Part shown: piece after piece, positions 46,356-57,681 of the stretch
How the letters are laid out: every line of letters begins with the position of its first letter
Numbering within the stretch: the first letter of the stretch is position 1
NCBI RefSeq assembly: GCF_003144245.1
Contig: NW_020289981.1
Coordinates: forward strand, 1 to 64,000
DNA length: 64,000 nt
Source: Jaminaea rosea
Taxonomy: Eukaryota; Basidiomycota; Exobasidiomycetes; Microstromatales
Reading direction: 5' to 3'
The notes under the pieces: generated by a model
Database searches by the model: none
Told to the model about the DNA's origin: nothing
What the model saw: only the letters and a program-made list of their open reading frames with translations
Translations under genes and position numbers: made by a program

Positions 46356-47528
46356 ATGAGCGGCGCAACCGACCCACAAGCCAACGTCAACGGCACCTCA
46401 CCGCCAGGCAGGGTGGAGTCGATCACCTTTCCCTCGTCGACGAAGGACAAGCTGGCGGGCACCCTGTAGTGAGTCCCTTTCCTCGCCATCCAGCAACATC
46501 TGCTGACCCTCATCGCGCGCTCAGCTACCCCACCGACTACTCGCCCTCCTCCCGCCTCCCGGCCATCGTCCTAGGCCACGGTCTCGGCGCCATCCAATCC
46601 ATGGGGCTGCAATGCTACTCGCACATCTTCGCCGCGCGTGGGTACATCTGCCTCACCTTCGACTACAGACACTTTGGCCTCTCGGAGGGACAGCCTCGTC
46701 AGCTCCTCGATACGGAGCGTCAGAACGCGGACTGGCATAGTGCGCTGCGCTACGTGCGCAAGTTGGATTCAGTGGACGCAGAGAGGGTGGGGATCTTTGG
46801 GAGCAGTTTTGGTGGAGGGCACGTTATAAGGGTCGCGGCTGAGGACGACAAGGTCGCGGCCACTATTGCGCAATGCCCCTTCACCAGCGGGCTACGTTCG
46901 GCGCTGCAGCTTTCGTTCAGCTCGCTGCCCGTCACCGTAGCGAGGGGCGTGGCCGACATGCTCTTCGGGTGGGGCAACAATACGGTCATGATCCCGCTCG
47001 CTGCGAAGCCCGGCCACTGTGAGTGCGCACCTGCACGCTAAGAAGGATCGCACTCATCATCTCCTTTCCTCTTTTTCGCCAGCCGCGCTCATGAACAGCC
47101 CTGACGCGGAGCCCGAATACCTCAAGCTCGTACCCCAGAAGGACATGGATCGCCTCTTCCACAACCAAGTCGCAGCACGCTTCGCCCTCAAGATCCTGCT
47201 CCAGTACCCTGGCGCCAAAGCCAAGCACGTCAAGAACCCCATCCTCTTCGCCGTCTGCGGTAAGGACAGCGTTGCCCCCGCAGGACCGACGCTCAAGTAC
47301 GCCAAGCAGGCAAAGAAGGGGGTGATCAAGCACTTTGAGGTGAGCAGAGTGGGGATGAGGTCAGGCGGGCGGGCCTGGGCTCAGCTGACCATTTCGCGCC
47401 TCTCTTGCCGCCAGGACATGGGTCATTTCTCCATCTACGTGGGCGAAGACTTCAAGAAAGTCACCAAGATCTACCTCGATTTCCTCGACGAAGCCCTCCC
47501 CGTCAAGGGCGCTGCGGCGCACCTGTAG
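46356..47528 (+). CDS. Alpha/beta hydrolase
   Basis: Four exons (46356-46468, 46525-47018, 47083-47339, 47415-47528) give 325 residues. The fold is shown by LPAIVLGHGLGAIQSMGL (oxyanion region HG), FDYRHFGLSEGQPRQ, the nucleophile elbow GIFGSSFGGG with Ser, FAVCGKDSVAP with a candidate acid, and DMGHFSIY with the catalytic His. There is no signal peptide, so it is likely cytosolic. The block after the HG motif and the cap region FSSLPVTVARGVADMLFGWG resemble dienelactone-hydrolase-like and peptidase S9/S15-like fungal hydrolases, but the substrate is not clear. It lies tail-to-tail with the GST gene, only 77 bp apart. Confidence 0.82.
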
Positions 47529-47605
47529 CTGCGCGAGTGAAGGCACTTGTATGCGATACCCCTCATGCTATGCGAATGGATTGATTTCTACTCCTACGCT
47601 CGAGC

Positions 47606-48483
47606 CTACGCATGCGACTGCCTCTCCAGGTCGAGCAGCGAAAAATCGTGCAGCCCACCCATCTCCAAAGCCTTGCGGTACGCCGGGCGAGCCTCGAGAC
47701 GCTTGAGCCAGCGCTCGACTGCAGGCCATGTGCGATTGGCTGTGCCCACTTTCTTGACGATGACTGGCAGCCAGAGGGAGAAGACAATAAGCTTTGTTCG
47801 CTCAGCCTCACGTCTCTCTCGCGCACACACTCACTGTACTCTGCCGTAAATGCATTTGCCAGATCAGCGAGAGAGATCTGTCCACCCGCCAGGTAACCAT
47901 TCTCCGCTCCATGCTCCTTCTCGCTTGCCAGGATCGCGTCCTCGTACAGGTCGAGATCTTTGCACACATTCGCGCTCAGCTTGTCCTCCATCTCCGCCAG
48001 CAGGGAAGCCTGCGACTCGGGCATGTGCCATCGCAGGTAAATGATGGGCAAGGCGTGCGTCATTGGCGTCTCGCAAAATGCGAGCCAGGACTGGACGCGG
48101 GATTTTTGGGACCAGGCAGGTGACGCGGGCAATAAGCTCGACTGCGAGCCGTATCGGTCGTGAAGGTACTCGATGCACGCTACGCTCTCGAAAACCTCTA
48201 CGCGCCCACCTTGCCCATCATCGTCGATGAGGAAGGGGCTCTTGCCCAGCTTGAAGCCCGACTCCTTTTGCATCTCGGGGACGGCCTTCTTGCCTTCGAC
48301 GCGGGCGTAGCTCTTCACTTGGAGCTGATCGGCCAGGCCAAGCTCGATTGCCGCCCAAAGCACGCGCATAGCGCGCGAATTGTCCAGATAGTAGAGGGTC
48401 TAAGAGGGATGCGGGGTGCATATAGGCAGTTGTTTAGAGCGCAGGCCCGGTGAGAGACTTGACATGCGACTCACGATTGTCAT
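47606..48483 (-). CDS. Glutathione S-transferase
   Basis: Three exons (48483-48475, 48399-47835, 47763-47606) give 243 residues; the first coding exon has only 9 nt (MTI). The thioredoxin-like N-terminal domain reads LYYLDNSRAMRVLWAAIELG, with the Pro-containing loop LGKSPFLIDDD and the glutathione-binding Glu-Ser in VFESVACIEYLHDRYG. The helical C-terminal domain includes LAGGQISLADLANAFTAEY, the conserved N-capping region, and WPAVERWLKRLEARPAYRKA. It resembles the Gtt1-type fungal class. The expected role is conjugation of glutathione to electrophiles or peroxide reduction in the cytosol or ER surface. Confidence 0.87.
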
Positions 48484-50071
48484 CTTGGTCTGATCTGAGC
48501 ATCTGTCTGTTATCGCTGGTTCTGCTGATCCTGCGGTATCACTCGTCTCAGTGATGGTTTGGAGGTCAAGGAGCTTTAGAGCTGCCGGCGCGGGGGTGGA
48601 GGAGCAGCAGCTCATCCAGGTTGCCGCCGGGCCACAAGCAGACCAAACGCCGTTCTTGCTCCTCCGGACGGGCGAGGCAGTCCGACGTGCATGAAGAGAC
48701 GGCCAGTCGTTTCTTGACCCGCGATCAGCTTGCAACTCACCTTGACTGTTCGAGAAAGACGTCTCTCCGATGGCTTCCTCGCCTTATTCGTCCCACTGAG
48801 TGCTGATCAATGAGACACTACCTGACGATTGCACCTCCTCACACCACGTCGTCGACACCCGAGTTCTCACCCATGTTTCTCGCCGCCGCATCGCGAAATC
48901 GTGGCTTGCCGTTGCAGCGGGGCTCAACCATGATTCTCAACACTTCAACACCAATGAGGAAAGAGCCGGAACATCTTCCGACTCTTTCGCTACTCCACGC
49001 CGTCTTGGCTCGATGACAGCCGGCACGAACTTTTACTACGACGCCCATCACAGTCACGACGCCGCCATCGCAGCTCGGACTTTTCTTTGAGGAAATTCAA
49101 GGTTTTGCCGCTGCGCAACCTCCTCGCTCAAACAGCTTCCGGCACAAAGACAACCAACACCAAACGGCGCTCACGCCGCTCAGTGAGCTCGCTGTTCGCC
49201 CCTGATCTGACGCAGCGCTACCACCTTTGTTCCACGCTTTGGAGTACCGACGCGATCATCATCCGGATGGCACGACGAGGTCATAGCGGCGTTAGTGGTA
49301 GAGCTGAGCCGCCGACAACGCGCAAGCAGATGCGCTAGACCACGGGATTTGCCGCCGAGGGTATTTCTTTTGAGGAGCATCCTATCGTCGAGACTCATGA
49401 CCCGTCCCTGCCTCTGCGTGCAGTCTCGGGCGCCTCGACGCAGGAACAAAAGCGCGAGGTACAAACAAAGCGGTGCGTCAGGTAGCGCGCCCCCACTACT
49501 TAAGTTGGTTCACAAAGGCTCAACTCCTCACCATCTCGCCGCGTCAACACTACCTTGTCCTCATTGGTGAGTAGAATCTCTTGTCCTCGCCCTGCGACAC
49601 CACTTTCTCGGCTGTTGTTGCGGGTACGATGAACCCTTAGTGCCTCGGTTTCGCGGCCATTTCGCCCGACGCGCCTTGGCGTACGCGTCGCTGGGCGCGC
49701 TAGCTCCTTTGTTCGTCAACGCCCGGCCGCGCTCGCCCTTTGTTAGTGCGATGCGGTTGTATGTGCCGAGTGGCTTGCAGATGCGCAAACGTCCTCGCTC
49801 CTCGTATTGTTTGCGCAACAACACCCTTTGTCACCATTCGTCATTGTCTCTGGCCCCTGTTTGCTAACGCCATGGCTCGCCGCGCCTGGCCCCTCCTTGC
49901 GCGCAGGGCACGCGACCTGCAACAAAGCAAACAAAAGGTGCGATCACCCCCCCATCGCCCCGATATAGTGGCTACCCTTGTACTCATCCTGAGCATTCCC
50001 CCGCATCATCTCCTTAGACATCTCTCCTCACGCTCGTCGCACTCATCGCTCTCGCTCTTTTGTCACCCAGC
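48484..50071. other. Intergenic region, no supported gene
   Basis: This 1.6-kb stretch holds the GST promoter at the left and the carboxylesterase promoter at the right. Several short frames are present without domains or matching splice sites. The CT-rich stretch near 49970-50060 probably is the 5' UTR of the esterase. Confidence 0.45.
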
Positions 50072-51931
50072 ATGGTCCGCATTACCACATCACTCCTCTG
50101 CGCCCTGGCGGCTGCTACCACGCTCTACGCCCCCACAGCATCGTGTGCTCCCGTACCGGGCAGCAACCCTCCCTTTCGCTTGCCTCGCTGGCTCACCTGG
50201 CCTCGCGGTCGTGATGGCCCTCCTGCGCTTGCTATGCCCAACAAGCTGGGCAACCTCGCAGCGAGCGACACTGGCAAGGGAGCTTATCGCGTCACGGTCC
50301 CCTACGCTCAAGCTCCGGTCGGTCAGCTTCGCTTCGCCAATCCTCAACCCATCACCTCTCTCTCCAAGGGCTTTGACCCCACCAAGACTCCCCCTTCTTG
50401 CTACCAAGGCGACGGCGACCCGCGTGGCGGCAACGAGGCTAGTGAGGACTGTCTGTACCTCACCGTCTACTTCCCCAAGTCGATGCGCGCGTCTTCCAAA
50501 TTGCCTGTCTTCATGTGGCTTCCCGTGAGTGCGCGCGTGAATAGCATGATCGAACGTTCTCGCCGACTGAGCTCTCCCTCCGTCCTCTTTGCCGCGCAGG
50601 GAGGCTCATTCGTCGGCGGTTCGGCCAGCAACGCCGGCCTGGACGGCTCTACCCTCGCCTCCGAACAGAACATGATCGTCATCGTCGCACAGTATCGCCT
50701 TGGCCTCTTCGGCTGGCTCCAAACCGCCGACATCGTAGATGAAAAGGCAGGCGGTGCCCCAGGAGCTGCAAAGGTGGCAGGCAACCAAGCCGCCCGCGAC
50801 ATCAATGCCGCTCTCCAATTCGTCCACGACTACTTTGGACCCTTTGGCGCAGACACGTCCCGCGTCACCCTCTCCGGCCAATCCTCGGGGGCACACATGG
50901 TCCGCTCCCTTCTCACCATTCCCTCTGCGGCCCCGCTCTTCCAGCAAGCCCTCCTCGTCAGCGACACCGAGAACTACGGTGCGGCAACCCAGCTCACCCA
51001 GAACAAGCTGGGCACTTACGCAATGGCCCAGCTCAAGTGCACCGACCTAGCCTGCGCTCGAAACGCCAGCGCCGATGATGTACTCGACGCAAGCTATGCA
51101 GCCTTTTCCGACGTTCCGCTCTCTGATCCGAGCATCCCAGCGGGCGAGCCGTGGAGACCGACTCAGGGAGCCTACATGACCACGACGATCGAGAAGGACC
51201 CGGCCACAGCGCTACAAGGTGGCAAGAAGATCGTCCTCACTACCATCACCAACGAGTCGGGAGCTTCGGTTGCGAACCTTTTCGCGCACACGGAACCAAA
51301 TGCTCAGACGCTCCGTTTCAACTATGCAGACCACGCAAACTTCACCTTACCCCTCGCACTCGACCTCTACTTCATTGCTGCGCGAGGGGACCTCCTGCTC
51401 CAACAACCCGCCTACGCCCTGAACACGACGCTCGTCGCGCAAGAGGACGGTTTGCGCACTACCCTCGAGCAAGACGTGACGGACGGCCTCTGGCGCTGCT
51501 CCACGCAGTTTCAGGCCCGCTCCCTCTCCTCGGCAGCTGGAGGAGCGGGCAATGTATGGCTTGCTCAGCATCAGCGCGGTTATACGTACCCGTCGAACGC
51601 GGATTTCGACTACTGCCAGGCGAAGGATGTGCACTGTCACGAAGACGACATCTATTTGATCTTCGGTACCACGCCGGGCAACGCGGATGCGGCTACGAAG
51701 GCGACGAGCAAGGAGTTGAGGGCGAGATATGGGGCCTTTGTGAGGGGTGGGAACCCAAATAGCGGCAACTACGTCAAGTGGGGGCCCGTCGCGGGGGATG
51801 ATAATCTGAATGTGTTGTACGCGGGGAGCGGGGCCGATGGGTCTTCCAGCGTGTCGCCCACACAGAGAAAGGATCATTGCCAGGGGGTGTGGGGGAAGAC
51901 GGTCAAGTTTGACTGGCAGATATATTCGTGA
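50072..51931 (+). CDS. Secreted type-B carboxylesterase/lipase
   Basis: Two exons (50072-50524, 50600-51931) give 594 residues. A signal peptide (VRITTSLLCALAAATTLYA) ends near SCAPVPG. Type-B esterase features are YAQAPVGQLRFANPQP, the block NEASEDCLYLTVYFPK, oxyanion loop GGSFVGG, VAQYRLGLFGWL, FGADTSRVTLSGQSSGAHM with the nucleophile Ser in GxSxG, and a C-terminal region with a candidate His (CHEDDIYLIFG). It probably hydrolyses lipid or phenolic esters outside the cell. The 75-bp intron has no stop codon and is a multiple of three, so the unspliced frame is also open, but reading through would break the conserved junction between WLP and GGSF. Confidence 0.88.
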   Translation: MVRITTSLLCALAAATTLYAPTASCAPVPGSNPPFRLPRWLTWPRGRDGPPALAMPNKLGNLAASDTGKGAYRVTVPYAQAPVGQLRFANPQPITSLSKGFDPTKTPPSCYQGDGDPRGGNEASEDCLYLTVYFPKSMRASSKLPVFMWLPVSARVNSMIERSRRLSSPSVLFAAQGGSFVGGSASNAGLDGSTLASEQNMIVIVAQYRLGLFGWLQTADIVDEKAGGAPGAAKVAGNQAARDINAALQFVHDYFGPFGADTSRVTLSGQSSGAHMVRSLLTIPSAAPLFQQALLVSDTENYGAATQLTQNKLGTYAMAQLKCTDLACARNASADDVLDASYAAFSDVPLSDPSIPAGEPWRPTQGAYMTTTIEKDPATALQGGKKIVLTTITNESGASVANLFAHTEPNAQTLRFNYADHANFTLPLALDLYFIAARGDLLLQQPAYALNTTLVAQEDGLRTTLEQDVTDGLWRCSTQFQARSLSSAAGGAGNVWLAQHQRGYTYPSNADFDYCQAKDVHCHEDDIYLIFGTTPGNADAATKATSKELRARYGAFVRGGNPNSGNYVKWGPVAGDDNLNVLYAGSGADGSSSVSPTQRKDHCQGVWGKTVKFDWQIYS

Positions 51932-52235
51932 CGCGACAAAGAGACGCAGAGGAAGAATGCTACGATTTTGTACGACTCGCTAATGATATTTCACGACCCA
52001 GCATAAGTTGAATTTGTTCAGCCGTGTCTCGCACACCGTAGAGCTCGTACGCGCACCGCCCGCTTCATCCGCCCCGCCTCATCCGTTGTTTGCCGGCGGC
52101 AGCATCTGAAGGCGGCCTCCACCCCCGTTTCCCTCGCGCTGCATTCAATCGAAAGGCAATCGAGAAAAGCGCACCACACACCGGCTTTTGCTTTCCTCCT
52201 TTGCAACATTCACCACCTCGACATCACTCGTTACT
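51932..52235. other. Intergenic region between esterase and monooxygenase genes
   Basis: No gene is visible in these 304 bp, which hold the 3' UTR of the esterase and the promoter of the next gene. Confidence 0.45.
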
Positions 52236-53466
52236 ATGTCAGCCAAACGCCTCCTCACCCCTCTCACAACACAGCTCCTCCCGCAATTGCGCGCGCCAAT
52301 CGTATGCGGGCCAATGGCAAACGCATCAGGTGGGGCCCTTACCGGTGCTGTTTGCGCCGGGGGTGGATTGGGTTTCATTGGCGCAGGGTACTACACGGCT
52401 TCGCAGCTGAAAGAAGAGCTCGAGCACGTCTACAAGGCTCTCGGTGGCAGACCTGAACGTGGCCGGGCGCGATTGGAGGCGGGCATTGGTTTTTTGGCCT
52501 GGAGGTTGACGGCCATGAATGATAATCAGCCGCCTCCTTCGCTCGGATCGTCCGATTTGGACGCCTCTTCCCAGGCTCTCGCTCTCATCGATGAAGCGCT
52601 GCGCGCCAAGCCTCGCGCTGTGTGGATGAGCTTTGGAGAGAGGGAGGAGCTCGTTGGTTGGTGCAGGGTGGTTCGCGAGAGGGAGGCGGCGCTCAATGGT
52701 GGAGGCAAGGCAAAGTGGGGTACTGAGCTCAAGCTCTTCGTCGGCGTCGGTACGAGGGATGAGGCGAGGTGTGCCGTCGAGGAGGCAGGAGCGGATGTCG
52801 TCGTAGTCACAGGCGTTGAGGCTGGTGGACATGGGTTGGGAGCTTCACCCCCGCTCGCTTCCTTCCTGCCCTTGGTACGAGCGCAGCTGCCGTCGTGGCA
52901 AACATCCAATCCTGCTGGGTCTCAGCCTCTCCTCCTCGCCGCGGGCGGTCTTCACTCTGGCCAGTCACTTGCCGCGTGTCTCGCCCAAGGAGCTGACGGC
53001 GCCGTATTTGGAACTCGTGGGTACGGGTGCAGAAATATCTCCCTCCTCCCCATCTCGCTGACACCTGCACTACTCCCACGCAGGCTTCTTGATGACACCA
53101 GAGGCAGCCTACACTCCCGAGCAAAAGCAGATCCTCACCGACGCAGACGAATCCCGCACCAAGCGCACCATGGCCTTCGATGAAGCACGCGGCACCATGG
53201 GCTGGCCCAAGGGTGTAGACGGGCGAGGCGTAGTCAACGAGACGGTGCACGACTATGAGCGTGGTCTCGGCAACCCGGAGAGCAGACGCGAGCGCTACGG
53301 AGAGGCTGTGAAAGAGAAAGACACCAAGCGCATCGTAACCTGGGCTGGGACTGGCGTCGGGAATGTGAGCAAGATCATGCCTGCTGCAGAGGTGGTGCAG
53401 GAGATTGAGAAGGAGGCGATTGACGCTGTAGAGCGGCTGGGCGCGATGGTGGGCACAAAGGAGTAG
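52236..53466 (+). CDS. Nitronate monooxygenase (2-nitropropane dioxygenase family)
   Basis: Two exons (52236-53016, 53084-53466) give 387 residues. The FMN TIM barrel is shown by LRAPIVCGPMANASGGAL, VCAGGGLGFIGAGYY, ADVVVVTGVEAGGHGLGA (the GxEAGGH motif of the family), LLAAGGLHSGQSLAACLAQG and ADGAVFGTRFLMTPEA. The splice join (GTGGGT donor) recreates the Arg of GTRFLMTPE exactly. The enzyme oxidises nitronates with O2, detoxifying propionate 3-nitronate and related compounds; it is probably cytosolic or peroxisomal. No obvious targeting signal is seen. Its stop lies 91 bp from that of the convergent membrane-protein gene. Confidence 0.9.
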
Positions 53467-53557
53467 CTCACGTCGCATGACAGCAGCAGGTCACGTCACA
53501 TGCATTCCATCGCAGCACAGCATGTATCTTTGCCCTCTCGCCCGCCCACGCGCGCGC

Positions 53558-55708
53558 TTACAAATACCCATACGTCGGCGCCTGCGGCTGCGGCTTTGCA
53601 GGCTTGGACGAAGCCCTGCCTCCTCCAACCCCACCTCCGGCACTCGTGGCCGCGCTTGCCCGCATGTTGGCCCTGATCGTAGCGATACTCGTACTAGGTA
53701 TGCCGGACGACGGGTAAGCAGCAGAGGCCGTAGACCACTCCGTAGCATACGAGTCGCGGTCCGACGCGCTATTCCAGTTAGATCCAGGCCAGGCAGAAGG
53801 AGGGCCGGCCCCCCTCTTCAAAGTCGATGTTGGTGTTGTGGTGATTGCGGTATTCGTGCCAGTGTCCCGCGACTTCTCTGTCGGCGACCTCGAGCCCGTT
53901 CCGGGTGTGGTCCACGGTGGAGGCCCGCCACCAAAGTAACCGCTTATGTTGCTCCCGCCACGCCGCGTCCCCTCGGGCGTCTTGTTCGCCACGGTCAGAT
54001 TGAACGGATTCGGTTTGGGCTGCTGAGGCGTCCCTGCGGCGGGCGAAGAAGCGGTACTCTCCTCCTTGACCGCGGCAAGAAAATGCTCACCGTAGTGGTG
54101 GGTAGGGAGAAGCGACTCATCGTTGCCAAAGGCTCGCGTCGTCTTGGGAGAGTAAGAGTCCCCACTCCCACCACTCAAGTCGCTCGCACTCTTCTTGAGA
54201 GACCAGCCCTCAGGCAGGGCTGCAGCGTCCTCCTCCTCCGCCTCCTGGTGGATCGTCGTCGTCATCGTTACCTGCACGGGACTCTCTCTGCGTCGCTCCT
54301 CGCGTTTCATGATGCGCTTGACCAGCGGCTTAGCAATGGAAGGCGGAGCGCGAGAGGCAAAGGCGTCCACATCTTCCGCATCAATTGCCCCGCCAATGGC
54401 CTTCTCGTCCGTTTGCGCGATCTCGGCCGCGATGGACGGCCGAGCCATGAGCGTGGCGATGAGGGAGGCAGCTGAGACCTGACCGAGCGGGGAGAGGAGG
54501 ATGAGGAAGTAGAACTGCTGCGGTTCGGCAAGGAAGAGGATCATGGCGCCCAGTGAGAAGCCGACGGTGATGAAGCAGGTCTCGAAGGAGAGGGTGAGAA
54601 GTCGAGCGACGGCGTGACGCGTGGAGAAGTAGGCTGGCGCAACGGTGCAGGCAGATCAGCAGGGCGTCTCTACGGGTGAGCCGCTCTCGCACTTACGACT
54701 CTTCATCTTGATGAGCTGCAGCGCGAGCAGCACGCACAGGCCGACATCCACCGTGGAGCAACAGATGAGCCAGCTAGCAAAGACGACACTCCATTGCCAA
54801 GGCGTCGAGTTTGGCTGGAAGTCATGTAGAGCCGATCCTCTTACGTTGGCCGCCGAGCCACTACGATACGACAAGGCGCCGGAGGCAACACCACCCGCAA
54901 AGGAGTAGGCTATGAGGAGGACGAGGGGAAGCCAGAACCATCGTGAGCAATTGTATGCCGACCAGACCCGATTGGCGTAGTAGAGCTGGACGAGCGTTGT
55001 CATGCAGGCAATGCAGATGTAGTTGACCGTCAGCTCCCAGCCGATGGTCAAGAGGGGAAAGGCAAAGTCGCCGAAGTTTGCGACTGAGGAGACGCCGCGA
55101 TACGAGAGGTCAGCGTGCCGTCGACTGGGGTGTGTATCGCGATCACGTACCATGGATGAAGTAGATGCGGTGCACAAGTACGGCATTGGAGGCGAGCGAG
55201 AAGAGGCCAAGCACGGCTACGAGTAGCTGTACGCCGAGCTTGTCCGATCCACGGCGACCGTGACGCTCGAAGTAGGACCACACTTGGACAAGGACGGCTC
55301 CACCGAGGAAGAGGGACACGAGGCTGTGCGAGTCGGGAAGAAAGAATTGGCGTCAAATGCCCAGACTCGGCACACAGCGTGAAGCGGCGCTGCTCACCAC
55401 CCAAAGAAGGTGCCAGACAGCAGTCGCGCAAATTCAGCCCTGGTAGCAGGGGTGGAACGGTCCCCTCCCGACCCCGTATCGATGGACGAGCCGGCAGCCT
55501 GAGCTGCATCTGCTGCGGATTGGGCACCACCATTCGTCGACGAGCCGCCATCGGTGTTGCTACCGCCAGTCGGGGCCTGCTGGCGTGGCGAGAGGCGCAA
55601 AGGACTGGGACGCGCTTCGATGAGGGCGAGAGAAATGAGAGAAATGAGGATGAGAATGAGGACAATGCGACGCCGCATCTGCGCCAAGGCGGGGGATCGA
55701 GAGATCAT
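53558..55708 (-). CDS. Multi-pass membrane protein resembling the fungal DUF6534 group
   Basis: Four exons (55708-55398, 55323-55151, 55083-54697, 54633-53558) give 648 residues. A hydrophobic N-terminal segment (RIVLILILISLISLALIEA) may be a signal peptide, followed by a Gly/Ser-rich extracellular stretch. About seven membrane spans follow, including SLVSLFLGGAVLVQVWSYFE, LLVAVLGLFSLASNAVLVH, FWLPLVLLIAYSFAGGVASG, WSVVFASWLICCSTVDVGLC and TCFITVGFSLGAMILFLAEP. The pattern VQVWSYFERHG and the closing LLSPLGQVSAASLIATLMAR fit the DUF6534 seven-span layout. A long disordered Ser/Pro-rich cytosolic tail of about 300 residues ends in YGYL. A receptor-like role has been suggested for such architecture, but function is not known. 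Confidence 0.65.
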
Positions 55709-56127
55709 GGTATGCAAGGAATGGAAGAAGGGAAACCTCGATCGTGCGAGAGGCAACACAGCTTGTCAGGGGCGATGCTTCGTCTTAAGACTTACCTACT
55801 CATCGCTGGCGAGTAAAGCGGCGTTCAGTGGCAGCCCCCTGTGACGCCGTTTTCAGACTACCCCACTCGAGACGTGCAATATCTTCACGAGCTCCGTGCG
55901 CCATCTCCATCTCGCAGCCTGATCGCCGCACGCGCGTGGGAGCAAGGGGTCTGAGCGTCAGTCCTCTCTCCATCTCACCGCTCAGCAACGTCATAGGCGG
56001 GGCGCGTTCACGCCGATAGATGAGCGCGCGACTATTAGTCTGTCCACCGAGGTATGGTATGGTATGGGATTCGCAGAAGCGCGAACCGAGCAGCATACAT
56101 CGACGACGAGAGGCGCGCAGCACGCTC
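55709..56127. other. Intergenic region, no supported gene
   Basis: Promoter of the membrane-protein gene and 3' UTR of the CoA-binding gene. Overlapping frames here have no recognisable features. Confidence 0.45.
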
Positions 56128-56988
56128 TTACAGCTTGCCCTCCTCCTTGGCGAGGTCTTCGCCCTCGACGAGGATGCACGGCCCACCGTAGATGACTCGC
56201 TTCTTAAGGTCTTCGTCGGGGAGGGATTCGACCCAGTCCTCTGCGGGCGTGTAGAGCAGCAGCCGATGTCAGTACCATCATTCAAGGCATCATGCTACGT
56301 CGCTGCACCCACTCAGGTCGTCATCCTCTGCACCTGGTTGCAGCCAGATCCATGGTATGCCGAGCTCGAGGAGACTAGTCTTGACAATGGGCAGGCTGAC
56401 CTTGGGCGGTGTGATGACGGATAGGCTCGTCTCTTTTGCCTCTGCCAGGTCGAATACTGAGGCCACTGTGCCGATCTCTGTGCGCGACGCGAGGGCCGGA
56501 GTTAGTGACAGGCTTTCCTTCACCTCGTCGCCGCTGCTGCGCTCACCCTCCACACTGCTCTCCTTGGGGTGGATGGGGATAGCTTCGAAGCCGTGCTCCT
56601 TGTACCACTTGACGACCTGCATTTGCGAAGCGCATACAGTGTGACGATGTGAGCATGACGAGTCCCACGCAGCGCTCCTCTCTCACATCGCAGTAGTGCG
56701 GCCCGCAGCGCTGTCTCTTCTCGGCGTCAATCAAGGCAAGCTGACGTTGCAGCAGCTCCTGCGATGATGCCTTCGAAGAGCGAGGACAACTTCCATTCCC
56801 CAGCGAAGCTACCAGTGCTACGAGTGGGTCGTTGGTGCTCACCTTGTTCTGCGAGCGTAGGGAGCGGGTCAGCATATATTCCAACCTAGACCCGACGCGC
56901 CACGCACCCCAATCTTCTTTGGATCCTGACTCGCCCCGGCAATGGCAAACTTGGTCGACGAAAAGAACTCCTTGGTAGCCGGCGCCAT
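56128..56988 (-). CDS. CoA-binding domain protein (YccU/succinyl-CoA-ligase-like)
   Basis: Five exons (56988-56908, 56848-56843, 56616-56547, 56477-56313, 56240-56128) give 144 residues. The protein starts MAPATKEFFSSTKFAIAGAS and follows the CoA_binding pattern: FAIAGASQDPKKIGNK, VVKWYKEHGFEAIPIHPKES, TSLSVITPPKVSLPIVKTSL, LGIPWIWLQPGAEDDD and the end YGGPCILVEGEDL. Length equals the usual 140-150 residues of this family. The second exon is only six nucleotides and supplies Asn-Lys of the conserved GNKVVKWY segment; without it the motif is broken, so the model is well supported. Members bind CoA in a Rossmann fold; the cellular role is not defined. Confidence 0.85.
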
Positions 56989-57681
56989 GGTGAGGGGAGA
57001 GGTAGAGAAGGAGCGGTACGGATGCAGAGAGAAGGGGCTAGGGTATTTGAGGACGGTCGTACGACAGGTCGGTCTGAAGAATGCCACTATGACGACGTTG
57101 GAGATGAGGCTGGTGGAGCGATTAGGGTACCGATGGCTTGTGCGGTCCGAGGGCGATGTGACGCAGGGATGCGATGCGATGCGATGAGGCAGGCGACACA
57201 AAGCAGTAGGAAGGGACGGAAAAGAGGTCAAAGCGTTGCAACGAGCGTCGAGGACAACCGAGCTTCGAGCTCGTGATTCGCCGCGTGGATGGCGGAAATA
57301 AAGGTGGCCCGGGCGCGAGGCGGAAAGGGAAACGTGGCCGGGACAAAGGCGAGCGGCGCTGCACTCCGCTCTTGACTTCCTACTCTTCGCTACCAACCTC
57401 ACGAAATGCGTGGCAAGCTCAAATTCAATCATCACCATCGTTCACCGCTTTGAGGCGAGGCTTTACGACCATTGGCGCCTATCGCGACTCGCATCTGTGA
57501 GCAAAATCAACCATCCATCCCCGCACCTCCTTCTCGACCACACCACGTTAAATTTCTGGATTGACTGTATCGATTCAAAAAGACTAACTGGAGACGTCTC
57601 GAGGACTTAGAAGCTAGAGAGCTAGAGATTTAGGGCCACTGCAATCGCCATTGATCTATTGGGACTTGTGCTTTGATCAGC
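56989..57681. other. Intergenic region, no supported gene
   Basis: Contains the promoter of the CoA-binding gene and the 3' region of the next minus-strand gene. Short frames only. Confidence 0.45.

Noticed and set aside
49740-50528. Plus-strand frame of 262 residues upstream of the esterase
   Set aside because: It overlaps the signal peptide and first exon of the esterase in another frame and has no recognisable domain.
56869-57438. Minus-strand frame of 189 residues extending upstream of the CoA-binding start
   Set aside because: The conserved part starts at MAPATKEFF; the upstream part is unlike the family and probably 5' UTR and promoter.
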